DNA of 64,000 nt from Loktanella sp. (GTDB lineage: Bacteria > Pseudomonadota > Alphaproteobacteria > Rhodobacterales > Rhodobacteraceae). The translations under genes and the position numbers were made by a program. Shown here one piece after another: positions 44,225 to 54,001 of this stretch. Within the stretch, counting starts at the first letter, position 1; every line of letters starts with the position of its first letter. The notes under the pieces are model-generated. The model ran no database searches, was not told the origin of the DNA, and saw nothing but the letters and a program-made list of their open reading frames with translations. The DNA lies in assembly GCA_024686085.1 (NCBI GenBank), contig JAIBDT010000007.1:1-64000 (forward strand), given 5' to 3'.

Positions 44225-46171
44225 ATGCAACCGCAGATGGTCGACGAATTTATGCATCAAACGCGCATTGCGATGCATATTTCCGCACGCGATTTTTACA
44301 AACGGATCGTATCCGCTAGTTTCATATTGGGAGTCAGTTATTTCGCAGGGGTTCTGCCGGCTGGCCTGCAAATATGCGCTGTAATCATACTATTTGAAAT
44401 CCCGCACTATGTGCTGAGCAAGGTGACTTCCGACCGCAAGGGGCTGTTTAGCGTATCGATCGCAATTGCGTATTGGGTTAATTGCATGATCTCGATCATC
44501 CCCTATCTTGCCTTTGCTTTTTTGCTATCGTTCGACAGTTCGCACGCCTACCAACTGGGCGCGTATATTTGGCTGTTTGCCTCATACGTGCACATTTCAA
44601 ATACGTTCGGCCTGTTGTCGTTCTATAACTGGAGCCTGATGGTCCCGGCATTTGGCACTGCGTTTCTGCTCTTTCGCAACTCTGCTGACATGACACTTAC
44701 ACAAAGTACGACGACCGATTGGGCTGTCGTATCGGTCATGATGGGCGGATACATTTATAACACCATCGGCACACTGAGTAACAACAAGGACACAGAAACC
44801 GCCCTGTCGCGTGCGCGCGCAGAGGCAAATTCCCGTCTTTTAGATTTAGAGCACCTATCCCAGCACGACAAATTAACCGGCCTTCAAAACCGTGGTGCCT
44901 TTGACGATGCGCTTACGGTGATGTTGAATACGGCAAATTTAAGAAATGGTCTGACCGTCTATCTGATCGATTTGGATAACTTTAAACCGATCAACGATAG
45001 TTATAGCCACTTGGCTGGCGACACGGTTCTTGTCGCCGTCGCAGAAAGTCTAAAGCGAGTCGCAGGGCCAGATGCAATCGTATCGCGCTTGGGCGGCGAT
45101 GAATTTGCTGTTGCTGTCCCCAACATTCCGTCCGACGCGGCATCGCACAAATTGGGCACTTATTTGTTACGTGCGATCGAGGCCCCCATAATGTTCAACC
45201 AAAAGCAATTGCGCGTCGGGGCCAGTGTCGGAATCGCACGGACTGATCACACTGAACAAAGCGCAAGCGAGCTTTGCGCCAATGCGGACCAAGCCATGTT
45301 TCATGCCAAAGCAGACCCCGAAGAATCGGTGGTCTTGTTCAATGCATCCAACTTTCCTGCCCGCTATACGCTTGAAGATCGCAATGCGTTATCGCATGCA
45401 ATTCATGAAAAGCAAATCAGGCCTTTCTACCAGCCAAAAGTGTCTCTTTCGACGGGTCAGATTGTCGGCTTTGAAGCCCTCGCCCGATGGAAACATCCAA
45501 GCCGAGGTCTTCTGGCGCCTTTGGATTTCATGCAACTTGTGACAGACTTTGGCCTGCACGGTGATCTTTTGATAAATATGACCCGTCAGGTCCTGACCGA
45601 TATGGATAGAATTGTCGCTGCGGGATTATCCTGCGGGCAGATGTCGATCAACGTGCCCGAGGTCACGCTTGCGACCCTATCGGGCCGTTCGGATCTATCC
45701 AAATTGATTGATCAATTCCCCCATGTGCGGCATGGCCTGACCTTTGAAATCACCGAAGACGTTTTTATTGCGCGTTCCGGCGATATGATAAAACGTTCGA
45801 TTGATCACTTCCGACAATCAGGAATTCGCGTGTCGTTAGATGACTTCGGGACCGGATTTGCATCGTTTCAGCACCTCCGTTTGCTGGAATTTGACGAGAT
45901 GAAGCTTGATACCAGCTTCGTGCAGGGGCTTGGCGTGGATCCGTCTGCGGGCGTTCTTGTTGAAAGCTTCTTGTCCATCGGTCGGGGGTTGGGTGTCCAG
46001 ATAATTGCCGAAGGGGTCGAGACCAACGCGCAGTTGACGCTGTTGCGACAAATGGGATGCGAAGTTGTTCAAGGGCACCTTTTTGGGGCTGCCATTCCCA
46101 TCACAGAAACCATTGAGCTGTTAAAAAAGGGTATCTCGCATCCATCCATCATGGCGACAAACGCAGCCTAA
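44225..46171 (+). CDS. Membrane GGDEF-EAL cyclic di-GMP protein
   Basis: The 648-aa protein has an N-terminal region with about five hydrophobic helices (roughly residues 30-190). GGDEF follows at about 220-385 with an intact LGGDEF motif and EAL at about 390-640 (FEALARWKHP; DDFGTGFASF; EGVET). Both active sites look intact, so it could make or degrade cyclic di-GMP at the membrane. ATG 44225 has a GGGAAA upstream; the track GTG (44186) is less likely. It converges with the LysR gene (4-bp overlap). Confidence 0.9.
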   Translation: MQPQMVDEFMHQTRIAMHISARDFYKRIVSASFILGVSYFAGVLPAGLQICAVIILFEIPHYVLSKVTSDRKGLFSVSIAIAYWVNCMISIIPYLAFAFLLSFDSSHAYQLGAYIWLFASYVHISNTFGLLSFYNWSLMVPAFGTAFLLFRNSADMTLTQSTTTDWAVVSVMMGGYIYNTIGTLSNNKDTETALSRARAEANSRLLDLEHLSQHDKLTGLQNRGAFDDALTVMLNTANLRNGLTVYLIDLDNFKPINDSYSHLAGDTVLVAVAESLKRVAGPDAIVSRLGGDEFAVAVPNIPSDAASHKLGTYLLRAIEAPIMFNQKQLRVGASVGIARTDHTEQSASELCANADQAMFHAKADPEESVVLFNASNFPARYTLEDRNALSHAIHEKQIRPFYQPKVSLSTGQIVGFEALARWKHPSRGLLAPLDFMQLVTDFGLHGDLLINMTRQVLTDMDRIVAAGLSCGQMSINVPEVTLATLSGRSDLSKLIDQFPHVRHGLTFEITEDVFIARSGDMIKRSIDHFRQSGIRVSLDDFGTGFASFQHLRLLEFDEMKLDTSFVQGLGVDPSAGVLVESFLSIGRGLGVQIIAEGVETNAQLTLLRQMGCEVVQGHLFGAAIPITETIELLKKGISHPSIMATNAA

Positions 46172-47073
46172 GCACGCTGCATTCGCACAGCTTCTTGTCG
46201 TGCAAGTCGCAGCAAGTGCGCGACAAACGGGCGATGCGTGTCTTCGGTGCGGGTTGCCGCATATAATCTACGGGTGATGCCCTTATCCGTCAGCGGCCGT
46301 GTCACATAATCCGCGTTATATTTCACCTGCCGCACGACCCAGTCAGGCAAGACCGCAACACCACGGTTGGACGCGACCAAGAGCAAGATAACGGCCGTTA
46401 ATTCGACTTGCCTTACCGCTGCGGGTTCGACCTTAGCTGGGGTCAGCAATTGCGAAAACACATCAAGCCGCGCACGGTCAACGGGGTAAGTGATCAAAGT
46501 TTGATCCCGAAAATCACTCGCCTCAATCACCGTTTTTTCGGCAAGTGGGTTATGGACGGAAGCCACAAAAACGGGCGCGTAATCAAAGATGGGCGTAAAA
46601 TCCGTCTCATCCAGTTTTTCCGGGTCCGATGTGACTACCAAATCCACGTCCTCGCGCCGCAATGCGGGCAAGGCATCAAACGCCAATCCGGGCCTGATAT
46701 CGACATCAACGTCGGGCCAAGCCTTGCGGAACTGTTCCAACACAGGCAGCAACCATTCAAAGCAGGCATGACACTCAATCGCGATATGCATCCGCCCCGA
46801 TTTGCCTTGGACCAGCCCCGCAAAATCTGCCTCTAAAGCCTCCATCTGCGGCAGGATACTTTCGGCTGCAGCCAGCAATTTCAGGCCCGCCGCCGAAAGT
46901 CGCAATGGTTTGGACCGCCGCGCAAACAAGGCTACACCCGCCTGATCCTCTAGGCCTTTAATCTGGTGGCTCAGCGCCGATTGCGTCATGTTCAACTGGT
47001 CCGCCGCACGCGCCAGCCCCCCCGCCTCGTGGATCGCTTGAATGGTACGTAGGTGTCGAAACTCGATCCGCAT
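46168..47073 (-). CDS. metR: LysR family regulator, MetR-like
   Basis: The 301-aa LysR-type protein has an N-terminal winged helix-turn-helix (residues 3-60, TQSALSHQIKGLEDQAG) and an effector domain. MetR activates methionine genes with homocysteine as co-inducer. The call rests on the divergent metF gene 97 bp away and on sequence resemblance (IECHACFEWLLP is a MetR-like segment). Confidence 0.85.
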   Translation of the reverse strand: MRIEFRHLRTIQAIHEAGGLARAADQLNMTQSALSHQIKGLEDQAGVALFARRSKPLRLSAAGLKLLAAAESILPQMEALEADFAGLVQGKSGRMHIAIECHACFEWLLPVLEQFRKAWPDVDVDIRPGLAFDALPALRREDVDLVVTSDPEKLDETDFTPIFDYAPVFVASVHNPLAEKTVIEASDFRDQTLITYPVDRARLDVFSQLLTPAKVEPAAVRQVELTAVILLLVASNRGVAVLPDWVVRQVKYNADYVTRPLTDKGITRRLYAATRTEDTHRPFVAHLLRLARQEAVRMQRA

Positions 47074-47075
47074 GT

Positions 47076-47088
47076 TGAATATATCTCA
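47076..47088. promoter_or_regulatory. Possible MetR-binding half-palindrome
   Basis: TGAATATATCTCA matches the MetR consensus TGAA-N5-TTCA at all but one position. It is located immediately upstream of the metR start, within the divergent metR/metF promoter region. A second imperfect TGAA element lies near 47100. Confidence 0.35.
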
Positions 47089-47169
47089 TAACAATTCTGA
47101 ATTTAATGAATTTGTTTCACAAAGCTGCGTATGAGACAAGATGAGACAGATTTTAAAAGGACTGATCCA

Positions 47170-48036
47170 ATGACCCGCCCATCCCTGTCTTTCGAGTTCT
47201 TCCCGCCTAAAAACCTTGCCGGTTCGTTCCGACTTTGGGATGCGGTCAACAGCCTTGCCCCGCTTGAGCCAAGCTTTGTTTCGGTCACCTACGGCGCGGG
47301 CGGCACAACGCGCAAACTGACCCACGAGGCTGTTGAGACCATTCACACCCAGACAGGGTTGCGCGTGGCGGGCCATTTAACCTGCGTGGACGCGACACGC
47401 GAAGAGACACTACAGATCGCCCAGAACTACGCCGCCGCAGGTGTACGTGACATCGTGGCGCTACGAGGTGACGCGCCAAAAGATAGCGCTGGTTTTTCGC
47501 CAAAGCCGGACGGATTTCAAAACTCGATTGAGTTGATTGAAGCCTTGTCCGACACAGGCCAATTCAACATCCATGTCGGCGCCTACCCAGAAAAGCACCC
47601 TGAGGCCACCAACCAAGCCGCTGATATTGCTTACCTTAAGCGGAAATTCGACGCGGGCGCGACAGGGGCTATCACGCAGTTTTTCTTTGAAGCCGATACG
47701 TTCTTTCGCTTCCGCGATGATTGCACGGCGGCAGGTATTACCGCCCCAATTATTCCAGGAATTTTACCTGTCGAAAACTGGGCAGGCGTGCAGAAATTTG
47801 CGGCTCAATGTGGTACCGCAATCCCGCAGGTTATTGCGGACGCGTTTCACAATGCCCAGCGCGATGGCACGGAAAAGTTGCTTGCGACCGCGGTGGCTGC
47901 TGAACTATGCGACGATTTGTTGGAAGGTGGTGTCGATCACCTGCATTTTTACACGCTTAACCGTGCCGAGTTGTCCCGCGATGTGTGTCATGCGCTTGGG
48001 TTCACGCCAAAGCGTAAACTACAAAACGTCGCTTGA
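47170..48036 (+). CDS. metF: 5,10-methylenetetrahydrofolate reductase
   Basis: The 288-aa FAD enzyme has the signature SFEFFPPK at the N-terminus, the SVTYGAGG motif and HIGVGAYPEKHPEA-type segment (here NIHVGAYPEKHPEA). It produces 5-methyl-THF for methionine synthesis. ATG 47170 follows AAGGACTGATCC; the track start 13 codons earlier lacks this spacing. It is divergent from metR and overlaps the convergent DUF2235 gene by 18 bp. Confidence 0.95.
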   Translation: MTRPSLSFEFFPPKNLAGSFRLWDAVNSLAPLEPSFVSVTYGAGGTTRKLTHEAVETIHTQTGLRVAGHLTCVDATREETLQIAQNYAAAGVRDIVALRGDAPKDSAGFSPKPDGFQNSIELIEALSDTGQFNIHVGAYPEKHPEATNQAADIAYLKRKFDAGATGAITQFFFEADTFFRFRDDCTAAGITAPIIPGILPVENWAGVQKFAAQCGTAIPQVIADAFHNAQRDGTEKLLATAVAAELCDDLLEGGVDHLHFYTLNRAELSRDVCHALGFTPKRKLQNVA

Positions 48037-49059
48037 TCCGTCATCAGGCAACGCTGTGGCGTGAACGCTTTCTGTCGGGGTGGCGAGGATAATCCGCCGC
48101 CGCCGCGACAAGAACAGTTTACCCCAAGCCCGCCAAGATCCCACGGATGGCGCAGACGGGTCTTGCGGGAACCGCGCTTCCCATCCTTCAGGCAATGCCA
48201 GACCGCAAGTTGCCAATCTTTCCAGCATCCAGACCAGTGGGATATTTGCCAAAGGGCGCGCTGAGGGGAGCGGCCCGACCTGTCCGCCCACATCGCTGTG
48301 GCACCCTTTGAACCAGACCTGTTCCATATGCCCTTTCCATCCGGGTGGTGATTGCCACATGACGGGGGCGTAGGCCTCTCTGGTTTCGTGCAAGGCCAAC
48401 GCGTGAAACCCGTTGCGCACATGCTCGCCCAGTCGGTGATTATGGTACCCGTGCTGGGTCCGCACCCAACGCCACACAATTGGCAGCCGCAATCCCAGTG
48501 CTTTTACCGTATCCCAAACTGCCACCGCCTCGATTTGCACGTCGGGGTGGCAATAAACTTCGCGAAACCGCTTTGCCGCATCGGATTTGGCCCCTGTTTT
48601 GTAGTGCCGGTAAGCTTGGCGAATGGCCCGCACGGTGGCGTGGTCATTGCGCACCAAGCCGACATAGTCGATGACCCCTGCCAAGGATCGCACTGCATAG
48701 GCCCCACGTGAATAACCGATGAGAATGATCTGATCACCCTCGCGGTAGCGTGACGCCAAAACGCCGTAGGCCCGTTCGATCTGCTTGTTAATCCCCTTGC
48801 CTGTGACCACGCCCCATGTGCCAGACCAGTCCCGCCACTGAATGCCCGCCTCGTAGTAAACTGTCAGATTGGCGCGCAGTCCCGCCTCGCGCAAAAGCTT
48901 AAACGTCAGTCCCGCGTTTGTCTCGACCCCATCTTCAAGCGACGACATGGTACCATCAAGAATCACGACATGTGTCGCGGGTCCCCGCTTGCGCGCCCCC
49001 GCCTCTTCCGAGCGCGCCGCGCGACCAAAGAGGCCTAATATTCGATCACGTAATCGCAA
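48019..49059 (-). CDS. DUF2235 alpha/beta-hydrolase family protein
   Basis: The 346-aa protein has the hydrolase nucleophile motif GYSRGAYAVR near residue 112, preceded by HVVILDGTMSSLEDG, and a late DVGG (GCHSDVGGQVG) containing the catalytic-triad Asp. These match the DUF2235/Tle1-like fold. Type VI secretion phospholipase effectors belong to this family, but no secretion genes or immunity protein are adjacent. A housekeeping esterase is equally possible. Confidence 0.85.
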   Translation of the reverse strand: MRLRDRILGLFGRAARSEEAGARKRGPATHVVILDGTMSSLEDGVETNAGLTFKLLREAGLRANLTVYYEAGIQWRDWSGTWGVVTGKGINKQIERAYGVLASRYREGDQIILIGYSRGAYAVRSLAGVIDYVGLVRNDHATVRAIRQAYRHYKTGAKSDAAKRFREVYCHPDVQIEAVAVWDTVKALGLRLPIVWRWVRTQHGYHNHRLGEHVRNGFHALALHETREAYAPVMWQSPPGWKGHMEQVWFKGCHSDVGGQVGPLPSARPLANIPLVWMLERLATCGLALPEGWEARFPQDPSAPSVGSWRAWGKLFLSRRRRIILATPTESVHATALPDDGSSDVL

Positions 49060-49239
49060 AATAATCCTTGGGTTTGAATATCATATCAGCCGATGGCCAT
49101 CCCACTTTTCTGTGGTTAACCCTAAACGGCTTTGTCCAACTGTCCAGTGAAACGGCGCAAATCAACTTGGCGTTATCTGGCTGACGTGGCTATGATGATC
49201 CCAACAAGGTTAATTCGAAACTTAAGGAGCGGTTGCCCC

Positions 49240-49836
49240 ATGGATAAAGTCAAATTTACCGCCATGAAGGATGGCGACAAAGCCGACTATGATTTCCTGA
49301 CGCATCACGAAGTCGCGCACACCAAAGGCACCGCCGACCGCCTGCTTGCTGCTTTGGTTGAATTGGACGAAGGCCTGTCGGGCTATCAGATCAGCCGACT
49401 TGGCCATTCGCTACAGGCCGCTACAAGGGCCGAGCGTGACGGAGCCGATACGGACTGGATCGTCGCGGCACTACTTCACGATATTGGTGACATCTACGCG
49501 CCCTATAACCACGACGAATATGCTGCGACCATTCTACGCCCGTTTGTACGCGAACAGGTGTCTTGGGTCGTGGAAAAACACGGCGATTTCCAACTGGTAT
49601 ATTACGGCGAACATGTGGGCGCGAACCCAAACAAGCGCGACACTTACGCGGACCACCCCTATTTCGACGATTGCGCGACGTTCTGTGAACGCTGGGACCA
49701 AAACTCTTTTGATCCGGCCTACGACACCCTGCCAATCGACCACTTCGCCGCCCGCGTCCGCGAAGTTTTTGCCCGCGAGCCTTATGATCCAAATGTCATA
49801 CGCGCGGGTGTCAGGATACCTTTGGCAACTGGCTAG
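49240..49836 (+). CDS. HD-domain protein related to PhnZ/MIOX-type oxygenases
   Basis: The 198-aa protein has GHSLQAATRAERDG followed by AALLHDIGD, the His and HD metal ligands. The spacing resembles the PhnZ/TmpB/MIOX group of HD-domain di-iron oxygenases rather than nucleotide phosphohydrolases. The Tyr-x-x-Glu segment that PhnZ uses for substrate or iron control is not clearly conserved (ours reads GYQISRLGH). The reaction is unknown. ATG 49240 follows AAGGAGCGG. Confidence 0.75.
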   Translation: MDKVKFTAMKDGDKADYDFLTHHEVAHTKGTADRLLAALVELDEGLSGYQISRLGHSLQAATRAERDGADTDWIVAALLHDIGDIYAPYNHDEYAATILRPFVREQVSWVVEKHGDFQLVYYGEHVGANPNKRDTYADHPYFDDCATFCERWDQNSFDPAYDTLPIDHFAARVREVFAREPYDPNVIRAGVRIPLATG

Positions 49837-50125
49837 GCACTTTGGCGCGAGGGCCAACGTCGCCTTCCCACCAAGCCTCGCCATTGCGGACAAAAACGAC
49901 TATTTCGGTGCCTACTCCCAGGTCCAAAAGGTTGCCAATATTCCGTTCTAAACTTTGCCCCGCCACCCCGTCCTTGGTCACAAACGACATCTGCCCTTTT
50001 CCAGTCTTGCCACCATATTGCCCAGTCCGTTCGACAACGCTTTGAATTGTCGCGGTGGTGATCCGACCGCCTTTGCGTGCCAATACTGCGCTATTCGTGC
50101 GGCTGCCTGCCTTCCAGAAAATCAT
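49811..50125 (-). CDS. Hypothetical protein, second gene of a DUF3592-like pair
   Basis: The 104-aa protein is beta-rich and contains TIQSVVERTGQYGGKTG and a stretch ending VRNGEAWWEGDVG. It resembles the C-terminal part of DUF3592-like proteins. Its start overlaps the stop of the neighbour by 1 bp (TAATG). It overlaps the end of the HD-domain gene by 26 bp on the other strand. I chose ATG 50125 over the track start 14 codons upstream. No function can be stated. Confidence 0.6.
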   Translation of the reverse strand: MIFWKAGSRTNSAVLARKGGRITTATIQSVVERTGQYGGKTGKGQMSFVTKDGVAGQSLERNIGNLLDLGVGTEIVVFVRNGEAWWEGDVGPRAKVPSQLPKVS

Positions 50126-50568
50126 TAGCCCAAAATGCCGATACCCAAGGCTATGCCTTGCCGCCACTGGGCGCTTTTCTTGGTCTGATTTTCAATAAAA
50201 TCGAATGTTTGCGAGTCCTGTTTCCAATATTTGATATCAACCGATGCGTGCAGATCATGTTGATCGAAAAAAGTCTTTTCTACATTTCGTTCAAATTCAT
50301 ACCTGTTACCCGAAACTTTGTATGCGACTGTGGCGTAATAACGGTTTGATTTCTTGTCGGTACCAGCCCGTTTATCCACGATTTGGGCCGCCACCCAATC
50401 ACCGTCCTCTTCGAGGTGATGTGCGTCGAGGTGCAATTTGACGCTCCACACTGTCATCATAATCAATCCAGCTAATACAATGATTAGGCTCCAGCCGGTC
50501 ATATCAAAGAATATATCCAACCAAGATCGTGGGGCTTTCCGATAATGCTGTGGGTATAACAATGGCAT
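50125..50568 (-). CDS. Hypothetical membrane protein, DUF3592-like
   Basis: The 147-aa protein has one N-terminal transmembrane helix (about residues 20-45, GWSLIIVLAGLIMMTVWSVKL), then a beta-rich region (WVAAQIVDKRAG...YYATVAYKVSGNRYEFERNV). This matches the DUF3592 pattern of a small membrane-anchored beta domain. ATG 50568 follows GAAAAGAGGTA; the track start is 7 codons upstream. It is divergent from valS with a 64-bp gap. Confidence 0.65.
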   Translation of the reverse strand: MPLLYPQHYRKAPRSWLDIFFDMTGWSLIIVLAGLIMMTVWSVKLHLDAHHLEEDGDWVAAQIVDKRAGTDKKSNRYYATVAYKVSGNRYEFERNVEKTFFDQHDLHASVDIKYWKQDSQTFDFIENQTKKSAQWRQGIALGIGILG

Positions 50569-50632
50569 TACCTCTTTTCGCCGCACCACGCTTTGTTTAA
50601 ACGAAACCTAACAAGATAAGGACGGCAATAAA

Positions 50633-53600
50633 ATGGCGATGGAAAAAACATTCGACGCGGGCACACGCGAACCCCTCATTTATAAGAAATGGGAGGACGC
50701 AGGCGCGTTCAAGGCGGGCGCAAATGCCAAGCCTGACGCAGAGACCTTCACCATCATGTTGCCGCCGCCAAACGTCACAGGTTTCCTGCACGTCGGCCAC
50801 GCCTTTAACCACACGCTCATGGATATCCTGATCCGTTGGAAGCGGATGCAGGGGTTTGACACCCTCTGGCAGCCGGGCCTCGATCACGCGGGTATCGCCA
50901 CACAGTTGGTTGTTGAAAAGCAGTTGGCCGAGCTTGGCGAAAAGCGCACGGATTATTCCCGCGAAGATTTCATCGCTAAAATCTGGGAATGGAAGGCCGT
51001 GTCTGGCGGTCAAATCCAAGAGCAAGACAAGCGCATCGGCGCAGGCATGGATTGGGACCGCTCTGCCTTCACCATGGACGAGAACTTCCACGACGCCGTG
51101 ATCAAGGTTTTTGTAGATATGTATAACAAGGGCTTCATCTATCGCGGCAAGCGTCTGGTGAACTGGGATCCGCATTTTGAAACCGCGATTTCCGATCTTG
51201 AAGTCGAGAATATCGAGCAAGACGGCCACATGTGGCACTTCAAATACCCGCTCGCGGGCGGCGCTACATACGAATACGTCGAAAAAGATGAGGACGGGAA
51301 CGAGACCCTGCGCGAGACCCGCAACTACATCGCCATCGCGACGACCCGCCCCGAAACCATGCTCGGCGACGGTGCCGTTGCTGTGCATCCGTCTGACGAA
51401 CGCTATGCCCCGATTGTTGGTATGCTTTGCGAAATTCCTGTCGGCCCCAAGGCGCAGCGCCGCCTGATCCCGATCATCACCGACGAATATCCTGATAAAG
51501 ACTTCGGCTCTGGTGCGGTGAAGATCACAGGTGCGCATGATTTCAACGATTATCAGGTCGCCAAACGCGCGGGCATCCCGATGTATAACCTGATGGACAC
51601 CAAGGCCGCGATGCGCGCCGACGGCAAGCCATATGTCGAGGAAGCAGCCACCGCCCAAGCCATCGCCAACGGCGAGATCACATTCGACGAGGCGATGATC
51701 GCCGCCATGAACATGGTCCCCGAAGAATACCGTGGCATGGACCGTTTTGAGGCCCGCAAAGCTGTGATCGACGCCATCACTGCCGAGGGCCTCGCCGTCA
51801 TGCATGACGTGACCCGCACCGAAAAGGATGAGGACGGTAACAAGGTCGAAGTGACAGAGACCGTCCCTTACGTCGAATCCAAGAAGATCATGCAGCCTTT
51901 TGGTGACCGATCCAAGGTTGTGATCGAGCCGATGCTGACCGATCAATGGTTCGTGGATACAAAGCAAATCGTGCAGCCCGCGCTTGATGCGGTCCGCGAA
52001 GGCCGCACCAAGATCATGCCCGAGAGCGGCGAGAAGGTATATTTCCATTGGCTCGACAACATCGAGCCATGGTGCATCTCTCGCCAGCTTTGGTGGGGTC
52101 ACCAGATTCCGGTTTGGTACGGCCTCGACCTTGGCGTGCCTGACGAACAGAACCCATCGGGCGATCTTGATGAAGTCGAGCTGCTGGGCCTTCTGCTGAA
52201 AGACGGCATGCTGCACCGCGACGACATCATGCGCTGTGGCCCCGATTTCGAGAGTGTCAAACCGGACTTTACGTTCGCCAACGCCGACATCCCGAGCCCG
52301 CTAAGCCATGCATCTATCGTCGAGGTCGAAAACCGTGCCGAAGCTGTTCACCGCTTCACGACGAGCCTTGCGCAATACAATGTCACGCAAGACCCCACCG
52401 TGCTTGAATTCCCAGTCTGGCGCGACCCCGACGTGCTCGACACATGGTTCTCCTCTGGCCTCTGGCCTTTCGGCACGCTTGGCTGGCCAAACGACACGCC
52501 TGAACTCGCAAAATACTTCCCCGGTGATGTGCTGATCACGGGCCAAGACATCCTGTTCTTCTGGGTGGCGCGCATGATGATGATGTCGCAAGCCGTTATG
52601 GACAAGGACCCGTTCCACACCGTCTATTTGCACCAGCTGATGCGCGATGCGAAGGGCGAGAAGATGTCCAAAACCCGCGGCAACGTCATTGATCCACTGG
52701 TCATGGTCGACGAATACGGCGCCGATGCGCTGCGCTTCACCATGGGTCAAATGGCAGCCCTTGGTGGCGTCCTCAAAATCTCCGAGGACCGCATCAAAGG
52801 CTACCGTAACTTTGGCACAAAGCTTTGGAACGCCTTCAGCTTTGCCGAGCATTACGAAATTCCGAACACAGGGACACATACTCTACCAAAGGCCGAGAAT
52901 ACCCTCAATAAATGGATCATCGGCGAAACAGCCAAGGTCCGTGAAGTGGTCGACGCCGCCTTGGAAACCTACCGATTCAACGACGCCGCCAACGCGCTTT
53001 ATGCCTTCACATGGGGCAAGGTTTGCGACTGGTATGTCGAATTCTCCAAGCCTATCCTGCAAGGCGAAGATGCGGCCGCAAAGCTTGAGACCGAAGCCAC
53101 CCTGCGCTGGGTCCTCGACCAAGCCCTGATCATGCTGCACCCGATCATGCCGTTCATTACCGAAGAGCTGTGGGGCCAAGCCGACAACCGTGCGAACCTG
53201 CTGGTGACGCAAGAATGGCCAACATTTACCGCAGCCGATCTGGTCGATGCAGAGGCCGACCGCGAGATGAACTGGGTCATCAATCTGATTGAAAGCGTGC
53301 GCTCTGCCCGCGCCCAATCTCACGTTCCCGCTGGCGCAAAAGTGCCGCTGGTGGTTATGGGCTTGGATGCCAAGGGTCAGTCCGCTTGGAACAATAACAG
53401 CGCGTTGATCCAGCGTCTTGCACGTATCGAGGTTCTTGATCACGTGGACGCATTCCCCAAAGGCTGCGTCACGATTCCAATGGAGGGCGGCACGTTTGGC
53501 CTGCCCCTCGCTGGGCTGATCGACGTGGCAGATGAAATCTCGCGTTTGGAAAAAACCATGCAGAAATTGGGCAAGGAATTGGGCGGCCTACGTGGCCGTT

Positions 53601-53731
53601 TGAACAACCCCAAATTCGTGGAATCAGCGCCGACCGAGGTCATCGTGGAAGCCCGCGAGAACCTCGCTCTGCGCGAAGAGGAAGAAGCCCAGCTGAAGGC
53701 CGCAATCGCGCGGCTTGCCGAGCTTGGCTAA
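50633..53731 (+). CDS. valS: Valyl-tRNA synthetase
   Basis: The 1032-aa class I synthetase has the HIGH motif in [19 protein letters not shown], the KMSKS motif as [11 protein letters not shown] (about residue 675), an editing domain around [19 protein letters not shown] and a C-terminal coiled coil. The length is typical of the longer alphaproteobacterial form. AAGGACGGCAATAAA precedes ATG 50633. In many alphaproteobacteria valS lies near the popZ-tolC-pcm group, which here begins about 6 kb further on. Confidence 0.97.
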   Translation: MAMEKTFDAGTREPLIYKKWEDAGAFKAGANAKPDAETFTIMLPPPNVTGFLHVGHAFNHTLMDILIRWKRMQGFDTLWQPGLDHAGIATQLVVEKQLAELGEKRTDYSREDFIAKIWEWKAVSGGQIQEQDKRIGAGMDWDRSAFTMDENFHDAVIKVFVDMYNKGFIYRGKRLVNWDPHFETAISDLEVENIEQDGHMWHFKYPLAGGATYEYVEKDEDGNETLRETRNYIAIATTRPETMLGDGAVAVHPSDERYAPIVGMLCEIPVGPKAQRRLIPIITDEYPDKDFGSGAVKITGAHDFNDYQVAKRAGIPMYNLMDTKAAMRADGKPYVEEAATAQAIANGEITFDEAMIAAMNMVPEEYRGMDRFEARKAVIDAITAEGLAVMHDVTRTEKDEDGNKVEVTETVPYVESKKIMQPFGDRSKVVIEPMLTDQWFVDTKQIVQPALDAVREGRTKIMPESGEKVYFHWLDNIEPWCISRQLWWGHQIPVWYGLDLGVPDEQNPSGDLDEVELLGLLLKDGMLHRDDIMRCGPDFESVKPDFTFANADIPSPLSHASIVEVENRAEAVHRFTTSLAQYNVTQDPTVLEFPVWRDPDVLDTWFSSGLWPFGTLGWPNDTPELAKYFPGDVLITGQDILFFWVARMMMMSQAVMDKDPFHTVYLHQLMRDAKGEKMSKTRGNVIDPLVMVDEYGADALRFTMGQMAALGGVLKISEDRIKGYRNFGTKLWNAFSFAEHYEIPNTGTHTLPKAENTLNKWIIGETAKVREVVDAALETYRFNDAANALYAFTWGKVCDWYVEFSKPILQGEDAAAKLETEATLRWVLDQALIMLHPIMPFITEELWGQADNRANLLVTQEWPTFTAADLVDAEADREMNWVINLIESVRSARAQSHVPAGAKVPLVVMGLDAKGQSAWNNNSALIQRLARIEVLDHVDAFPKGCVTIPMEGGTFGLPLAGLIDVADEISRLEKTMQKLGKELGGLRGRLNNPKFVESAPTEVIVEARENLALREEEEAQLKAAIARLAELG

Positions 53732-53738
53732 ATCATCA

Positions 53739-53760
53739 AGGCGGCGCTACGGCGTCGCCT
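53739..53760. terminator. Stable hairpin after valS
   Basis: AGGCGGCGC and GCGTCGCCT form a 9-bp stem (one G-U) closed by a cTACGg tetraloop, 8 bp after the valS stop. It overlaps the stop region of the convergent Tat micro-protein gene. There is no T-run. Confidence 0.5.
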
Positions 53761-53917
53761 AATGTACCACTCTTTCAACGGCCCGCATCATCCCCAGCGC
53801 CTTGTCATAAACAAGCGTCAGAATGCGCCGACCCTGCGGCTTTGCCACCACTGGCACGACCCGCACCACGGCTGCGGCACCAGTGCCTGCCAAAAATCCA
53901 CGTCTGCTTAACTGCAT
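53759..53917 (-). CDS. 52-aa Tat-signal micro-protein
   Basis: The N-terminus is a textbook twin-arginine signal (SRRGFLAGTGAAAVVRVVPVVA), followed by only about 25 residues (PQGRRILTLVYDKALGMMRA and an ERVVH end). ATG 53917 follows GAAGGATTTGTG. Either a very short exported peptide or an N-terminal remnant is possible; the clean ribosome binding site and stop argue for a real gene. The stop lies inside the valS hairpin. A Fur-box-like sequence upstream is noted in the findings. Confidence 0.6.
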   Translation of the reverse strand: MQLSRRGFLAGTGAAAVVRVVPVVAKPQGRRILTLVYDKALGMMRAVERVVH

Positions 53918-54001
53918 CACAAATCCTTCTTTGCGAATGATTCTCATGTATGCATGAAAATCGCGATTGCAAGGGCGCGTGACTTTGGTCAAGTTGCTGA
54001 A

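Noticed and set aside
48019-49836. Type VI effector-immunity pair (DUF2235 plus neighbour)
   Set aside because: The neighbour is an HD-domain protein on the opposite strand, and no VgrG, PAAR or secretion component is seen.
50597-52216. 539-aa minus-strand ORF inside valS
   Set aside because: Long only because of codon bias in valS; valS motifs are unambiguous on the plus strand.
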